DNA from: Virgibacillus_R byunsanensis
Lineage (GTDB): Bacteria > Bacillota > Bacilli > Bacillales > Amphibacillaceae
NCBI RefSeq assembly: GCF_042675965.1
Contig: NZ_JBHTKJ010000026.1
Span: 1 to 64,000 of the forward strand
Length of the DNA: 64,000 bases
Reading direction: 5' to 3'
In this document: positions 42,553 to 51,722 of the stretch, piece by piece
Position numbering within the stretch: the stretch's first letter is position 1
Layout: the number at the start of each line of letters is the position of its first letter
Notes under the pieces: generated by a model
Seen by the model: only the letters and a program-made list of their open reading frames with translations
Told to the model about the DNA's origin: nothing
Databases searched by the model: none
Made by a program: the position numbers and the translations under genes

Positions 42553-43449
42553 GTGGGGAAAAGAATATTATTTTTTATATTGACAAACATTTTAGTGATG
42601 ACAACAATCGTCATAGTATGGTCACTCATCACATCGTTCACTGATCTTAATGGCTCCTTTCAATCAGGAGAGACCATACACTTTGGATCAATAATGGTAT
42701 TTAGTATATTAGTTGGTTTTAGTGGGGCATTCATTTCGCTTATGATTTCCAGATGGATGGCCAAGAAAATGATGAAAGTCAAAGTATTAAAACCTGAAGA
42801 CAACCTTTCACGTGGAGAACAAGCAATTGTAGATAAAGTGCACCGCTTATCACGTGCTGCAGGGTTAATGCACATGCCAGAGGTGGGGATTTACCAATCT
42901 CGGGAAGTTAATGCATTTGCGACAGGACCTAGTAAAAAACGATCACTTGTAGCTGTTTCTACTGGTCTACTAAACTCCATGGATGAGGATGCAGTTGAAG
43001 GTGTTATCGCACACGAAGTTGCGCACGTAGCAAATGGTGATATGGTAACGATGACACTACTTCAAGGAGTAGTGAACACATTTGTTGTATTCTTCTCCAG
43101 AATTGCAGCCATTCTCGTTTCACGCTTAGTAAAACCTGAATTGCAATTCATTGTCCGGTTTGCAGCGATTATTATATTCCAGATTTTGTTCTCGATATTA
43201 GGAAGTATTGTCGTCATGGCTTACTCACGTTACCGAGAATTCCATGCTGATAAAGGCGGAGCAGACCTTGCCGGAAAAGATAAAATGGCACATGCCCTGC
43301 GTTCACTGAAGAACCATGTTGGTAGAGTTGACCAAACCGACGATGCTGCCATTCAAACACTTAAGATAAGCAACAAGCCTAGTATGTCACAATTATTCTC
43401 CTCTCACCCAGACCTAGACGAGAGAATACGCAGATTAGAGCAAAGATAA
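42553..43449 (+). CDS. htpX: Membrane zinc metalloprotease HtpX
   Basis: The 298-residue protease has two N-terminal helices, the zinc motif HEVAH in GVIAHEVAHVANGDMVT, two more helices and a third zinc ligand in SRYREFHADKGGADLAG, with SSHPDLDERIRRLE at the C-terminus. It degrades damaged membrane proteins from the cytoplasmic side. The start is GTG with AGGAG upstream. It has its own strong terminator. Confidence 0.95.
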   Translation: MGKRILFFILTNILVMTTIVIVWSLITSFTDLNGSFQSGETIHFGSIMVFSILVGFSGAFISLMISRWMAKKMMKVKVLKPEDNLSRGEQAIVDKVHRLSRAAGLMHMPEVGIYQSREVNAFATGPSKKRSLVAVSTGLLNSMDEDAVEGVIAHEVAHVANGDMVTMTLLQGVVNTFVVFFSRIAAILVSRLVKPELQFIVRFAAIIIFQILFSILGSIVVMAYSRYREFHADKGGADLAGKDKMAHALRSLKNHVGRVDQTDDAAIQTLKISNKPSMSQLFSSHPDLDERIRRLEQR

Positions 43450-43458
43450 ATTCAATTA

Positions 43459-43510
43459 AAAAAGCTGTCCTTTGGGGTTTTATTGAACCCTTTAAGGACA
43501 GCTTTTTTTT
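43459..43510 (+). terminator. Terminator of htpX
   Basis: AAAAGCTGTCCTT with AAGGACAGCTTTTTTTT; an inner GGGTT/AACCC stem is stacked on it. Confidence 0.9.
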
Positions 43511-43521
43511 ATTTATATAAG

Positions 43522-43595
43522 CGCACCCGGAGGGGCTCGAACCCCCGACCTTTGGTACCGGAAACCAACGCTCTATCCAACTGAGCTACGAGCGC
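43522..43595 (-). tRNA. tRNA-Arg (anticodon CCG)
   Basis: A 74-nt cloverleaf: acceptor GCGCTCG / CGGGTGC, D-arm GCTCAGTTGGATAGAGC, anticodon arm TTGGT-TTCCGGT-ACCAA giving CCG (reads CGG), T-arm GGGGGTTCGAGCCCCTC. CCA is not encoded. It is a lone tRNA gene between htpX and the opp operon. Confidence 0.95.
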
Positions 43596-43827
43596 ATACT
43601 AAAAATAAATTCACGCACATACCACATTATAACGTCCCATCTATGGATTAACAAGTCTTTTTCTATAATACTAACCCCTCCACCATCATATTACATTAAT
43701 TCTGAATACTATTGTTTTTGGGAAAAAAGAGAAAAACCTCAATTCCAGGATTTTAATTGTATAATATAAGTTAATTCTAAACAGTCTAATAATTATAATA
43801 CTATTTTCAATAAAGGAGGATACATAT

Positions 43828-44835
43828 ATGGAAGAAACAGATTCATCACTCCTTAAAGTGAGCAACTTACATACGCACTTTTTTAGTAAATCTAGTGTTG
43901 TTAAGGCTGTTGACGGAGTTACTTTTGATATTAAACCAGGTGAAACATTGGGGATTGTTGGAGAATCAGGCTCTGGTAAAAGCATAACGGCTATGTCCAT
44001 TTTAGGGTTAATCCCTTCTCCACCTGGAAAAATTGTTAATGGCGAAATTATTTACAAAGGAGAGGATCTTCTCCAAAAATCTTCTAAACAAATGCGACAA
44101 ATTCGTGGTAAAGAAATTGCTATGGTATTTCAGGATCCCATGACTTCCTTAAATCCTGTTTTTACGGTTGAGAAACAGATGATTGAAACCATATTGGCAC
44201 ATGAGCCTGTTTCAAAAAAGGCAGCCAAAACTCGTGCACTTGAATTGTTAGAATTAGTCGGTATACCTGACGCTAAAAAGCGATTAAAAAACTACCCACA
44301 TGAATTTAGTGGGGGTATGCGTCAGCGTGTAATGATTGCTATGGCATTATCGTGCAACCCTTCATTACTTATTGCTGATGAACCAACTACTGCGTTAGAT
44401 GTAACGATTCAAGCACAAATCTTGGAACTGTTTAAAAAAATGCAACAGCAATTGAATATGTCAATCATTATGATTACCCACGATTTAGGTGTTGTCTCCG
44501 AGGTCTGTGATCGAGTAATGGTAATGTATGCAGGCAAGCCGGTTGAATTCACAGAAACAAAAAAGCTTTTTGACAATGGAAAACACCCTTACACATTAGG
44601 ATTAATGAATTCGATTCCTAAAATAACACCTGAAAAGCAGAAGTTAGAAGCAATTGACGGTGTTCCACCAGACTTGCGTTCATTGCCAAAAGGGTGCAGT
44701 TTTGCTCCAAGATGTAAACATGTCATGGAAAGTTGTTTAGCCATCGATCCAGCATTAACAAAAGTAGATGATAATCACCTTGTACGTTGCTTATTATATG
44801 AAGAGTCTAAAGAGGAAAAGGTGGTAACTCCATGA
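43828..44835 (+). CDS. Oligo/dipeptide ABC transporter ATP-binding protein (OppD/DppD)
   Basis: The 335-residue ATPase has Walker A GESGSGKS, Q-loop MVFQDPMTSLNP, signature FSGGMRQRVMIAMALSC, Walker B LLIADEPTTALD and H-loop MITHDLG, plus the C-terminal oligopeptide extension with SFAPRCKHVMESC whose Cys residues may hold an iron-sulfur cluster in relatives. AAAGGAGG precedes the ATG. It is the first gene of a five-gene importer operon, overlapping the next ATPase by four bases. Confidence 0.93.
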   Translation: MEETDSSLLKVSNLHTHFFSKSSVVKAVDGVTFDIKPGETLGIVGESGSGKSITAMSILGLIPSPPGKIVNGEIIYKGEDLLQKSSKQMRQIRGKEIAMVFQDPMTSLNPVFTVEKQMIETILAHEPVSKKAAKTRALELLELVGIPDAKKRLKNYPHEFSGGMRQRVMIAMALSCNPSLLIADEPTTALDVTIQAQILELFKKMQQQLNMSIIMITHDLGVVSEVCDRVMVMYAGKPVEFTETKKLFDNGKHPYTLGLMNSIPKITPEKQKLEAIDGVPPDLRSLPKGCSFAPRCKHVMESCLAIDPALTKVDDNHLVRCLLYEESKEEKVVTP

Positions 44836-45815
44836 GTACATTATTAGAAGTAAAAAATTTAAAAAAGCATTTTCCTTTAAAGAGTAAACATATGTTTTCA
44901 AAGGATAAGCCTGTCCTCAAAGCGGTTGACGGCATTTCATTTTCCGTTCAAGCAGGTGAAACTCTTGGACTTGTTGGGGAGAGTGGCTGTGGTAAATCTA
45001 CTGCAGGTAGATCTATTCTTAAATTACTAGAACCAACAGAAGGAGAAATATACTTTAAGGGGGAAGATATAACCTCTTTTCGAGGCGAAAAAATTCGCAA
45101 GTTACGTAAAGAAATGCAAATCATTTTTCAGGATCCTTATGCATCACTAAACCCAAGAAAAACAATTGAAAAGATCATTACAGAACCAATGAAAATATTT
45201 AACATACCAAAAGAAGAACGTAATTCAAAACTGGAACGCCTACTGGATGTCGTTGGCTTGAATTCTCATCACAAGCATCGGTATCCACATGAATTCAGTG
45301 GTGGCCAGCGCCAACGAATTGGTATTGCGAGGTCATTAGCGTTAGACCCTGAGCTTGTCATTTGTGATGAACCTGTATCAGCATTGGATGTTTCTATTCA
45401 AGCCCAGGTAATTAACTTAATGGAGGATTTACAGGAGGAATTCAATCTAACATATGTTTTTATTGCCCATGATTTAAGTGTTGTCCACCATATAAGTGAT
45501 CGTGTAGCAGTTATGTATCTTGGGGAATTGGTCGAGATTGCCGAGGTTAATGAACTTTATAGTAGTCCTAAGCACCCATATACACAAGCATTGCTATCAG
45601 CCGTACCAGAAACAAATACACAACAGGAAAAGCAGCGTATCATTTTAACCGGTGATTTACCTTCACCCGCTAACCCACCTAAGGGGTGTAAATTTCACAC
45701 ACGTTGTCCATACGCAGAAGCAATTTGTCGTACAAAGGAACCGAAATTGAAGCAAGTTTCTTCGGATGGCCAAATGGCGGCTTGTCATTTCGTTAAGGAG
45801 GTGGTTGAAAACTAA
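44832..45815 (+). CDS. Oligo/dipeptide ABC transporter ATP-binding protein (OppF/DppF)
   Basis: This 327-residue ATPase has Walker A GESGCGKS, IIFQDPYASLNPR, signature FSGGQRQRIGIARSLAL, Walker B LVICDEPVSALD and FIAHDLSVVHH. The C-terminus has CKFHTRCPYAEAIC, the paired Cys pattern of OppF-type subunits. It starts within the end of the preceding ATPase gene (ATGA), so the heterodimer subunits are made in step. Confidence 0.93.
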   Translation: MSTLLEVKNLKKHFPLKSKHMFSKDKPVLKAVDGISFSVQAGETLGLVGESGCGKSTAGRSILKLLEPTEGEIYFKGEDITSFRGEKIRKLRKEMQIIFQDPYASLNPRKTIEKIITEPMKIFNIPKEERNSKLERLLDVVGLNSHHKHRYPHEFSGGQRQRIGIARSLALDPELVICDEPVSALDVSIQAQVINLMEDLQEEFNLTYVFIAHDLSVVHHISDRVAVMYLGELVEIAEVNELYSSPKHPYTQALLSAVPETNTQQEKQRIILTGDLPSPANPPKGCKFHTRCPYAEAICRTKEPKLKQVSSDGQMAACHFVKEVVEN

Positions 45816-45866
45816 TACCACGATCAGGCAACTTTATTAATCAACCATTCTAAAGGGGGACTGAAA

Positions 45867-47540
45867 TTGAAAAAACGTAATTTATTTGCTTTATTTGCTT
45901 TACTATTTGCAATCGTAATCGTTTTTGCAGCATGTAGTGATGATGCCAACTCTGATGACTCGGACGACACAACTGATCAAGCAACAGAGGATACAGAAGG
46001 TACTGAAGATGACACAGAAGATACGGACAGTACAGATGACAGTAGTGGTGGGAAAACGCTTATTTTCGGACGTGGTGCTGACTCCATACAGTTAGATCCA
46101 TCTAAGGTTACTGACGGTGAATCTATATACGTAACGAATCAAATTTACGATACATTAGTCAGATATGAGGAAGAAAACACAGAAGTGAAACCTGCACTTG
46201 CTTCTGAATGGGAAACAAGTGATAATGGCTTAGTTTGGACGTTCCAACTACGCGATGATGTTACTTTCCATGATGGCAATCCATTTACTGCAGAAGATGT
46301 AGTTTTCAACTTTGAGCGTTGGGCAACATCTGGTGAATTTATTTACTATGGTTATATGTTTGGTGCTACTGAAGACAATTTAAGTGGAATTATTGAAAAT
46401 GTAGAAGCCACTGGTGATTATGAAGTTCAATTTACGCTTACAGAGCCAAATGCACCATTTCTTCAGACACTTGCTATGCCTCCATTCGGAATTGCAAGTC
46501 CAGAAGCTGTAGAAGAACACGGGGAAGATTACTTTAAAAATCCTGTCGGAACTGGTGCATTTGTCTTTGATGAATGGGTGCCAGATGACAGCATTACAGT
46601 CACAAAAAATGACGATTACTTTGGGGAAGTTGCAAAAGTAGATGAAGTTATTTTTCGTACTATTCCTGACAATGGAGCTAGATTTATGGAGCTTCAAGCA
46701 GGATCAATTGACTTCATGATGGGATTAAACCCACAAGATATTCAAACAGCTGAAGATGATGAGAATTTACAAATTGTACGTAGACCATCTATGAACGTTG
46801 GTTACATGGCAATGAACACAAGTAAAGAAGGTCCTATGTCTGAACAGTTGGTACGACAAGCAATTAACTTAGCAATTGATAAAGATGCGCTTGTTAGCTT
46901 ATATGAAGGTATTGGAAAAGCAGCTAAAAATCCGATTCCTCCATCACTTTGGGGATTTAATGACGATATAGAAGATTATGGCTATGATACAGAGGAAGCT
47001 AAAGCATTACTTGCTGAGTCTGGATATGCAGACGGCTTTGATATAACACTTTATACGTTTGCTAACCCAAGACCGTATATGCCACAACCTAAATTTGCAG
47101 CTCAAGCTATTCAGGAAATGCTTAAAGAAGTAAACATTAATGTAGAAATTGTTGAGAATGATTGGGATACACATTTAACAGTCACAGAGAACGGCGAACA
47201 TGATATGGCATTCTTAGGATGGACTGGAGATAATGGTGACCCAGATAACTTCCTATATGTATTATTAGATAAGGATAATGCAAAAGTAGGTTCAGCAGGA
47301 AACATCGCTTTTTATAAAGATGACGAAGTACATGATCTCTTAAAAGCAGCTCAAACTGAAATGGACCAAGATAAACGTACTGAATATTATATGGAAGCCC
47401 AAGAACTGATTCATGAAGATGCACCATGGTTCCCAATTGCGCATACAACACCACCTATTGCTGCTAGTCAAAAGGTGTTGAATTATCTTCCACACCCAAC
47501 TGGTAGTGAACCATTTAACTTGATTGAACTAGACGAATAG
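45867..47540 (+). CDS. Peptide-binding lipoprotein of the ABC importer (OppA/DppE family)
   Basis: The 557-residue protein has a lipoprotein signal ending in the lipobox FAAC (Cys about residue 23), then an extremely acidic Asp/Thr/Glu linker of about 35 residues, and an SBP_bac_5 domain with RDDVTFHDGNPFTAEDVVF, YFKNPVGTGAFVF and RQAINLAIDKDALV. It captures peptides at the outer face of the membrane. Linkers this acidic are common in moderate halophiles. The start is TTG with AAAGGGGGA upstream. Confidence 0.93.
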   Translation: MKKRNLFALFALLFAIVIVFAACSDDANSDDSDDTTDQATEDTEGTEDDTEDTDSTDDSSGGKTLIFGRGADSIQLDPSKVTDGESIYVTNQIYDTLVRYEEENTEVKPALASEWETSDNGLVWTFQLRDDVTFHDGNPFTAEDVVFNFERWATSGEFIYYGYMFGATEDNLSGIIENVEATGDYEVQFTLTEPNAPFLQTLAMPPFGIASPEAVEEHGEDYFKNPVGTGAFVFDEWVPDDSITVTKNDDYFGEVAKVDEVIFRTIPDNGARFMELQAGSIDFMMGLNPQDIQTAEDDENLQIVRRPSMNVGYMAMNTSKEGPMSEQLVRQAINLAIDKDALVSLYEGIGKAAKNPIPPSLWGFNDDIEDYGYDTEEAKALLAESGYADGFDITLYTFANPRPYMPQPKFAAQAIQEMLKEVNINVEIVENDWDTHLTVTENGEHDMAFLGWTGDNGDPDNFLYVLLDKDNAKVGSAGNIAFYKDDEVHDLLKAAQTEMDQDKRTEYYMEAQELIHEDAPWFPIAHTTPPIAASQKVLNYLPHPTGSEPFNLIELDE

Positions 47541-47571
47541 ATTATTAATTTTTAGTACATTACATGTTTAA

Positions 47572-47612
47572 TCTAGAGGTTGCACTTTGCATTGTCTTAG
47601 TCAACCTCTAGA
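47572..47612 (+). promoter_or_regulatory. Intercistronic stem-loop between the binding protein and permease genes
   Basis: TCTAGAGGTTG and CAACCTCTAGA form an 11-bp perfect stem with a 19-base loop. No T-run follows. Such hairpins after binding-protein genes usually protect the upstream mRNA from 3' decay and raise its level over the permease genes. Confidence 0.6.
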
Positions 47613-47710
47613 AATAAACTTCTGGATAACTTTTATGCTGAAAATAAACAGTTATTACAACTTCTAAAGTAAAAAGTTTAATAGTGCAAATTTAACGGAG
47701 GAATGCAACC

Positions 47711-48715
47711 ATGCTAAAGTACATTATTCGAAGACTATTCATGCTTATCCCCGTACTAATTGGTGTCTCCATTCTAACATTTTCCCTTATCCATTTAATC
47801 CCGGGAGATCCAGCTAGGAGCATGCTTGGCGATAAGGCATCTGAGGCACAGCTTGAGAACCTACGTGTTGAGTTGGGTTTGAATGATCCTTATATTATTC
47901 AATATGGACGGTTTGTTGGTAATATTTTGCAAGGTGACTTAGGGGAATCCATTCAATCAAAGGAAGACATAACGATTGAAATGGCTAGTAAGTTACCTGC
48001 TACTGTGGAACTAACGATCTTCGCCATGATCTTAGCAATGAGTGTTGGTATATTTGCTGGTGTTATTGCTGCTGTGAAGCAATACTCATGGTTTGATAAT
48101 TTAAGTATGACAGGTGCTCTGTTTGGTGTATCATTACCGATATTTTGGCTCGGTTTAATGATGATATGGCTTTTCTCGGTAACATTAAATATTTTACCTC
48201 CCTCAGGTAGGATATCTTCGGGAATTGAATTACATACCATAACAAATTTTTATCTTTTAGACAGTATTTTAACAGGAAATTGGACTGCGTTTAAGGATGT
48301 ATTCCAGCATTTATTAATGCCAGGTGTAGCACTGGGAACCATACCAATGGCTATCATTGCACGTATGACTCGCTCTAGCATGCTAGAAGTAATGAACCAA
48401 GATTATATTAGAACAGCAGATGCAAAAGGATTAAAAAAACACTTAATAGTTTTTCAACATGCCTTGAAAAATGCATTCCTCCCTGTTCTTACCGTAATTG
48501 GACTACAATTCGGGTTACTACTTGGTGGTGCCGTTTTAACAGAAACAATCTTTTCCTGGCCAGGTGTAGGGCGCTATGTATATTTAGCTGTAATGGGACG
48601 CGATTATCCCATAGTACAAAGTACTATTCTGATCATAGCTACCATTTTTGTGTTAGTAAATCTACTAACTGATCTTCTCTATAAATACTTTGATCCTAGA
48701 ATTCGTTATGACTGA
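47711..48715 (+). CDS. Peptide ABC transporter permease (OppB/DppB)
   Basis: The 334-residue permease has six helices, the N-terminal YIIRRLFMLIPVLIGVSILTF pattern (residues 4 onward) and HLIPGDPARSMLG, and the cytoplasmic EAA loop RTADAKGLKKHLIVFQHALK. CGGAGGAATG precedes the ATG. It lies 170 bp after the binding protein gene, past the stem-loop, and directly before the second permease. Confidence 0.94.
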   Translation: MLKYIIRRLFMLIPVLIGVSILTFSLIHLIPGDPARSMLGDKASEAQLENLRVELGLNDPYIIQYGRFVGNILQGDLGESIQSKEDITIEMASKLPATVELTIFAMILAMSVGIFAGVIAAVKQYSWFDNLSMTGALFGVSLPIFWLGLMMIWLFSVTLNILPPSGRISSGIELHTITNFYLLDSILTGNWTAFKDVFQHLLMPGVALGTIPMAIIARMTRSSMLEVMNQDYIRTADAKGLKKHLIVFQHALKNAFLPVLTVIGLQFGLLLGGAVLTETIFSWPGVGRYVYLAVMGRDYPIVQSTILIIATIFVLVNLLTDLLYKYFDPRIRYD

Positions 48716-48738
48716 GAATAAGAAAGGATGTGCAGCTT

Positions 48739-49650
48739 ATGTCACTTCAACCAAATCCTATACCTGATCCAAATTCAATACCAAATGAGGAAGTAGAAAA
48801 ATTAAAATCCAACCGTATGTGGGTTGACTCCTTATTACGAATTATTAAGAGTAAAACATCCATTATCGGCTTGTGTATTATTGTTATTTTACTATTAACA
48901 GCAATATTTGCACCACTAATTGCGACACATAGTATAACTGACCAAAATATCGTTAACCGTTATCAGCCCCCATCTGCTGAGCACTTTCTGGGGACGGATG
49001 AACTAGGAAGAGATATATTCAGTCGGATTGTTTTTGGTACTAGAATTTCCATCCAAATCGGCGTTATTGCTGTAGGTATTTCTTTAATTATCGGCGTTAC
49101 GCTGGGTTGCGTGGCAGGTTTCTTTGGACGCTGGATTGACCTAATTATTATGAGATTTATTGATATAATGATGGCCTTTCCTAGTATTTTATTAGCAATA
49201 GCATTAGTAGCCGTATTAGGAGGAAGTTTAACGAATGCGATGATAGCGGTAGGAATAGTAGGAATACCACAGTTTGCTAGAATTGTCCGATCAGCCGTTC
49301 TGTCAGTAAAGGAGACCGAATACGTTGAAGCAGCCCGCGCAATTGGAGCCAGAAATGGAAGAATTCTAATGCAGCATGTGCTACCAAATTGTTTAGCACC
49401 AATAATTGTACAAACTACATTAGGGGTTGGTACAGCTATATTAGATGCAGCCGGGCTTAGTTTCCTTGGACTAGGTGCACAAGCTCCTGCTCCAGAATGG
49501 GGTGCCATGTTAAGTGATGGGCGCGCTGCGTTACAAAACGCTCCATGGGTAGTTGGTTTTCCAGGAATAGCTATTTTTCTAGTTGTACTTGGATTTAACT
49601 TATTTGGAGACGGATTACGAGATGCATTAGATCCAAGGTTAAAGAAATAG
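48739..49650 (+). CDS. Peptide ABC transporter permease (OppC/DppC)
   Basis: The protein (303 residues) has an OppC_N segment, six helices, GTDELGRDIFSRIVFGTRIS, and the EAA loop EAARAIGARNGRILMQHVLPN. It pairs with the preceding permease to form the channel. The frame opens at GTG 48730, but AAAGGA is correctly placed for the ATG at 48739. The operon ends with the terminator at 49679. Confidence 0.94.
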   Translation: MSLQPNPIPDPNSIPNEEVEKLKSNRMWVDSLLRIIKSKTSIIGLCIIVILLLTAIFAPLIATHSITDQNIVNRYQPPSAEHFLGTDELGRDIFSRIVFGTRISIQIGVIAVGISLIIGVTLGCVAGFFGRWIDLIIMRFIDIMMAFPSILLAIALVAVLGGSLTNAMIAVGIVGIPQFARIVRSAVLSVKETEYVEAARAIGARNGRILMQHVLPNCLAPIIVQTTLGVGTAILDAAGLSFLGLGAQAPAPEWGAMLSDGRAALQNAPWVVGFPGIAIFLVVLGFNLFGDGLRDALDPRLKK

Positions 49651-49678
49651 TTACACCATTTAATTTATATAGTAAACT

Positions 49679-49706
49679 AAAAGGTAAAGCGACGCTTTAC
49701 CTTTTA
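49679..49706 (+). terminator. Terminator of the peptide importer operon
   Basis: AAAAGGTAAAGCG and CGCTTTACCTTTT form a 12-13 bp stem with a minimal loop, usable on both strands. Confidence 0.85.
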
Positions 49707-49728
49707 ATGGTAGTTGGAGGTGCTTTAT

Positions 49729-50322
49729 TTGCTAAAAAAATATACCCCTGTTTTCATTTGCGTATTACTTGGTTTGATCTTTTTATTCTCATCTATAAAC
49801 TCTTCAACAGCTAAACACATAAACACTTACCCTAACCTCCCAGCACCTATTGGAGAAGAAAGAATTTTAATAACCTCTGCCGGACAAGCTGTTGAAGGTA
49901 CTATAATTCTCACAATTGCTGAGAATCTTAACCTAGAGGCTGACTATCGCCCACGAGCACTTGGAACAGATTTATATGATTATAAAAGTGTTATAATTGT
50001 ATTAGGTTATAGTTCCAATGGATTATCACATGTTAATCGCAGTTTTCAAGAGGAATTGATTCGAACAAAAGAAATTGTAGAAGAAGCGAAACTAAACAAT
50101 TTACCAGTTATTCTTATAAATCTTTCCGGTCCCTTTCGTGAAGAGGAAAGAACGTGGGAGTTATTTACCTATACTGTTGGTTATGCAAATTACTATATCG
50201 GATTAAATAATGGATACAATATGAACCGCTATAAAAATGAACTTAAGAAACATCATGTGCCTACTACTCTTGTTAAGCAACTCGATGACCTACATATACC
50301 ACTTAACTCTGCATTTCGATAG
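49729..50322 (+). CDS. DUF6305 family extracytoplasmic protein
   Basis: The protein of 197 residues has one N-terminal helix (FICVLLGLIFLFSS, signal anchor) and an outside domain with ILITSAGQAVEGTIILTIAE, VIIVLGYSSNGLSHVNRS and ELIRTKEIVEEAKLNNLPVILIN. These blocks match my memory of the DUF6305 family (the LITSAGQ start and GxSxxGL step), a putative ligand-binding fold. The start is TTG at 49729, six bases after GGAGGTG. It is the first gene of a cluster with a histidine kinase and a response regulator, so it may be a sensor accessory. Function unknown. Confidence 0.72.
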   Translation: MLKKYTPVFICVLLGLIFLFSSINSSTAKHINTYPNLPAPIGEERILITSAGQAVEGTIILTIAENLNLEADYRPRALGTDLYDYKSVIIVLGYSSNGLSHVNRSFQEELIRTKEIVEEAKLNNLPVILINLSGPFREEERTWELFTYTVGYANYYIGLNNGYNMNRYKNELKKHHVPTTLVKQLDDLHIPLNSAFR

Positions 50323-50333
50323 GGGGCACAATT

Positions 50334-51722
50334 ATGAGGGAAAGAAAAAATTTATTTATCGGTATAATTGGCATGCTACTTCTATTTTATGGGGAGTTAT
50401 TACCGTCTTTTTTTAATGAGTGGTCCATATTCATTATTGAATCCATAAACGAAAGTATACTGTTACTAGATAGTGGACTGTTAATTATTTCTTCATTTGC
50501 ATATATCGCTAAGTACCTCATTATATTTTCCCTAATCTATCTGGGATCCATGATGATTGCACATTCACTGTCTAAAGATTTAGAACAGTCATCTTTTCCA
50601 TTATTATTGATCGTAACGGTTATGGCTTCCCTTTTTCTATTTAACCAAATCTATCATGAACACTTTTCATATTTGGGTCATATCGTAACACTAGGTATTG
50701 TTGTATTTCTACAAATATATATCCCTAAACAGAAAAACTTTTATATTATATTCTCCATCATTTTGTTTTTAGTAATACTTTCTGTTCAATGGCTTCAATT
50801 GATTCCAGTACTTTCTTCACTTGGATTTGGTACGGACGATATAGCAATAAGTCTTAAAATGGCAGATAGTTTTTTTACGGAAAACAATTTGTTTAATACA
50901 TTAGCAACTATCTTTTTTATTGCTTTCTTTATAATAGCAATTATATTCACATTTTTAATCCATTTAGTTAACAAGCAGGTATACACGCTTAAAAAATACC
51001 AAGAACAGGAAGAAGAACTTAAGGAAACACGGATAGCTTTAGTTGAGTCAAAGGTGTATGAGGAAATGACTATGCTGGTTCATGACTTAAAAACCCCCCT
51101 TGTGACAGTTGAAGGTTTACTTTCTTTAATAGAGATGAAAATGCAGCTTTCAGAAGATAGACCATTAGCTACTTATTTAAAACGAACGGATAAATCGATC
51201 GAAATAATGAAGGATATGATTTCTGAAATTCTCTATGAAAATATTAAACAACCTATTCATATTAAGGAACTGTTAGAATATGTCACAAGTCATTTAAATC
51301 TAGATGAACAATTTATTGATCTGGATATTAAAATGGAACCAAACTTACCTCAAATATATGTAAATAAAACTCGATTTTCCCGTGCCATATCCAATATATT
51401 AGAAAATGCAGTCACTTCTTTGGCAGGAAAAGAAGGATATATACATATTAATGTCAAAAGAATAGATAGCGATATTTTGTTTCAAATACAGGATAACGGA
51501 CCAGGAATTAAAAATTCACATTTAAAAAATATTTGGATAGATGGATTTAGCACGAGAAACTCTTCTGGGATTGGGCTTTCTTTTGTAAAACGTGTTGTAG
51601 AAAATCATGAAGGAACAGTGACCGTAGATAGTGTTCCAGGTAGCCATACCCAAATGAATATCTTGCTACCAATCCATAAGGTAGGTGAACAAACCAATGA
51701 ATACATCCATACTAATCGTTGA
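50334..51722 (+). CDS. Sensor histidine kinase with seven-helix membrane domain
   Basis: The 462-residue kinase has an N-terminal membrane region of about six to seven helices (residues 7-225) with almost no outside domain, a short coiled coil, a HisKA phosphoacceptor in MTMLVHDLKTPLVTVEGL and a HATPase domain with ISNILENAV, QDNGPGI and SSGIGLSFVKRVV. It begins 12 bp after the DUF6305 gene and its end overlaps the response regulator by 26 bp. The membrane part resembles no named sensor I know. The ligand could be presented by the DUF6305 protein; this is inference from gene order. Confidence 0.88.
   Translation: MRERKNLFIGIIGMLLLFYGELLPSFFNEWSIFIIESINESILLLDSGLLIISSFAYIAKYLIIFSLIYLGSMMIAHSLSKDLEQSSFPLLLIVTVMASLFLFNQIYHEHFSYLGHIVTLGIVVFLQIYIPKQKNFYIIFSIILFLVILSVQWLQLIPVLSSLGFGTDDIAISLKMADSFFTENNLFNTLATIFFIAFFIIAIIFTFLIHLVNKQVYTLKKYQEQEEELKETRIALVESKVYEEMTMLVHDLKTPLVTVEGLLSLIEMKMQLSEDRPLATYLKRTDKSIEIMKDMISEILYENIKQPIHIKELLEYVTSHLNLDEQFIDLDIKMEPNLPQIYVNKTRFSRAISNILENAVTSLAGKEGYIHINVKRIDSDILFQIQDNGPGIKNSHLKNIWIDGFSTRNSSGIGLSFVKRVVENHEGTVTVDSVPGSHTQMNILLPIHKVGEQTNEYIHTNR

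Noticed and set aside
43690..43827. CodY box or T-box leader before the peptide importer operon
   Set aside because: No 15-mer close to AATTTTCWGAAAATT and no T-box AGGGTGG motif with terminator; only an AT-rich promoter-like region.
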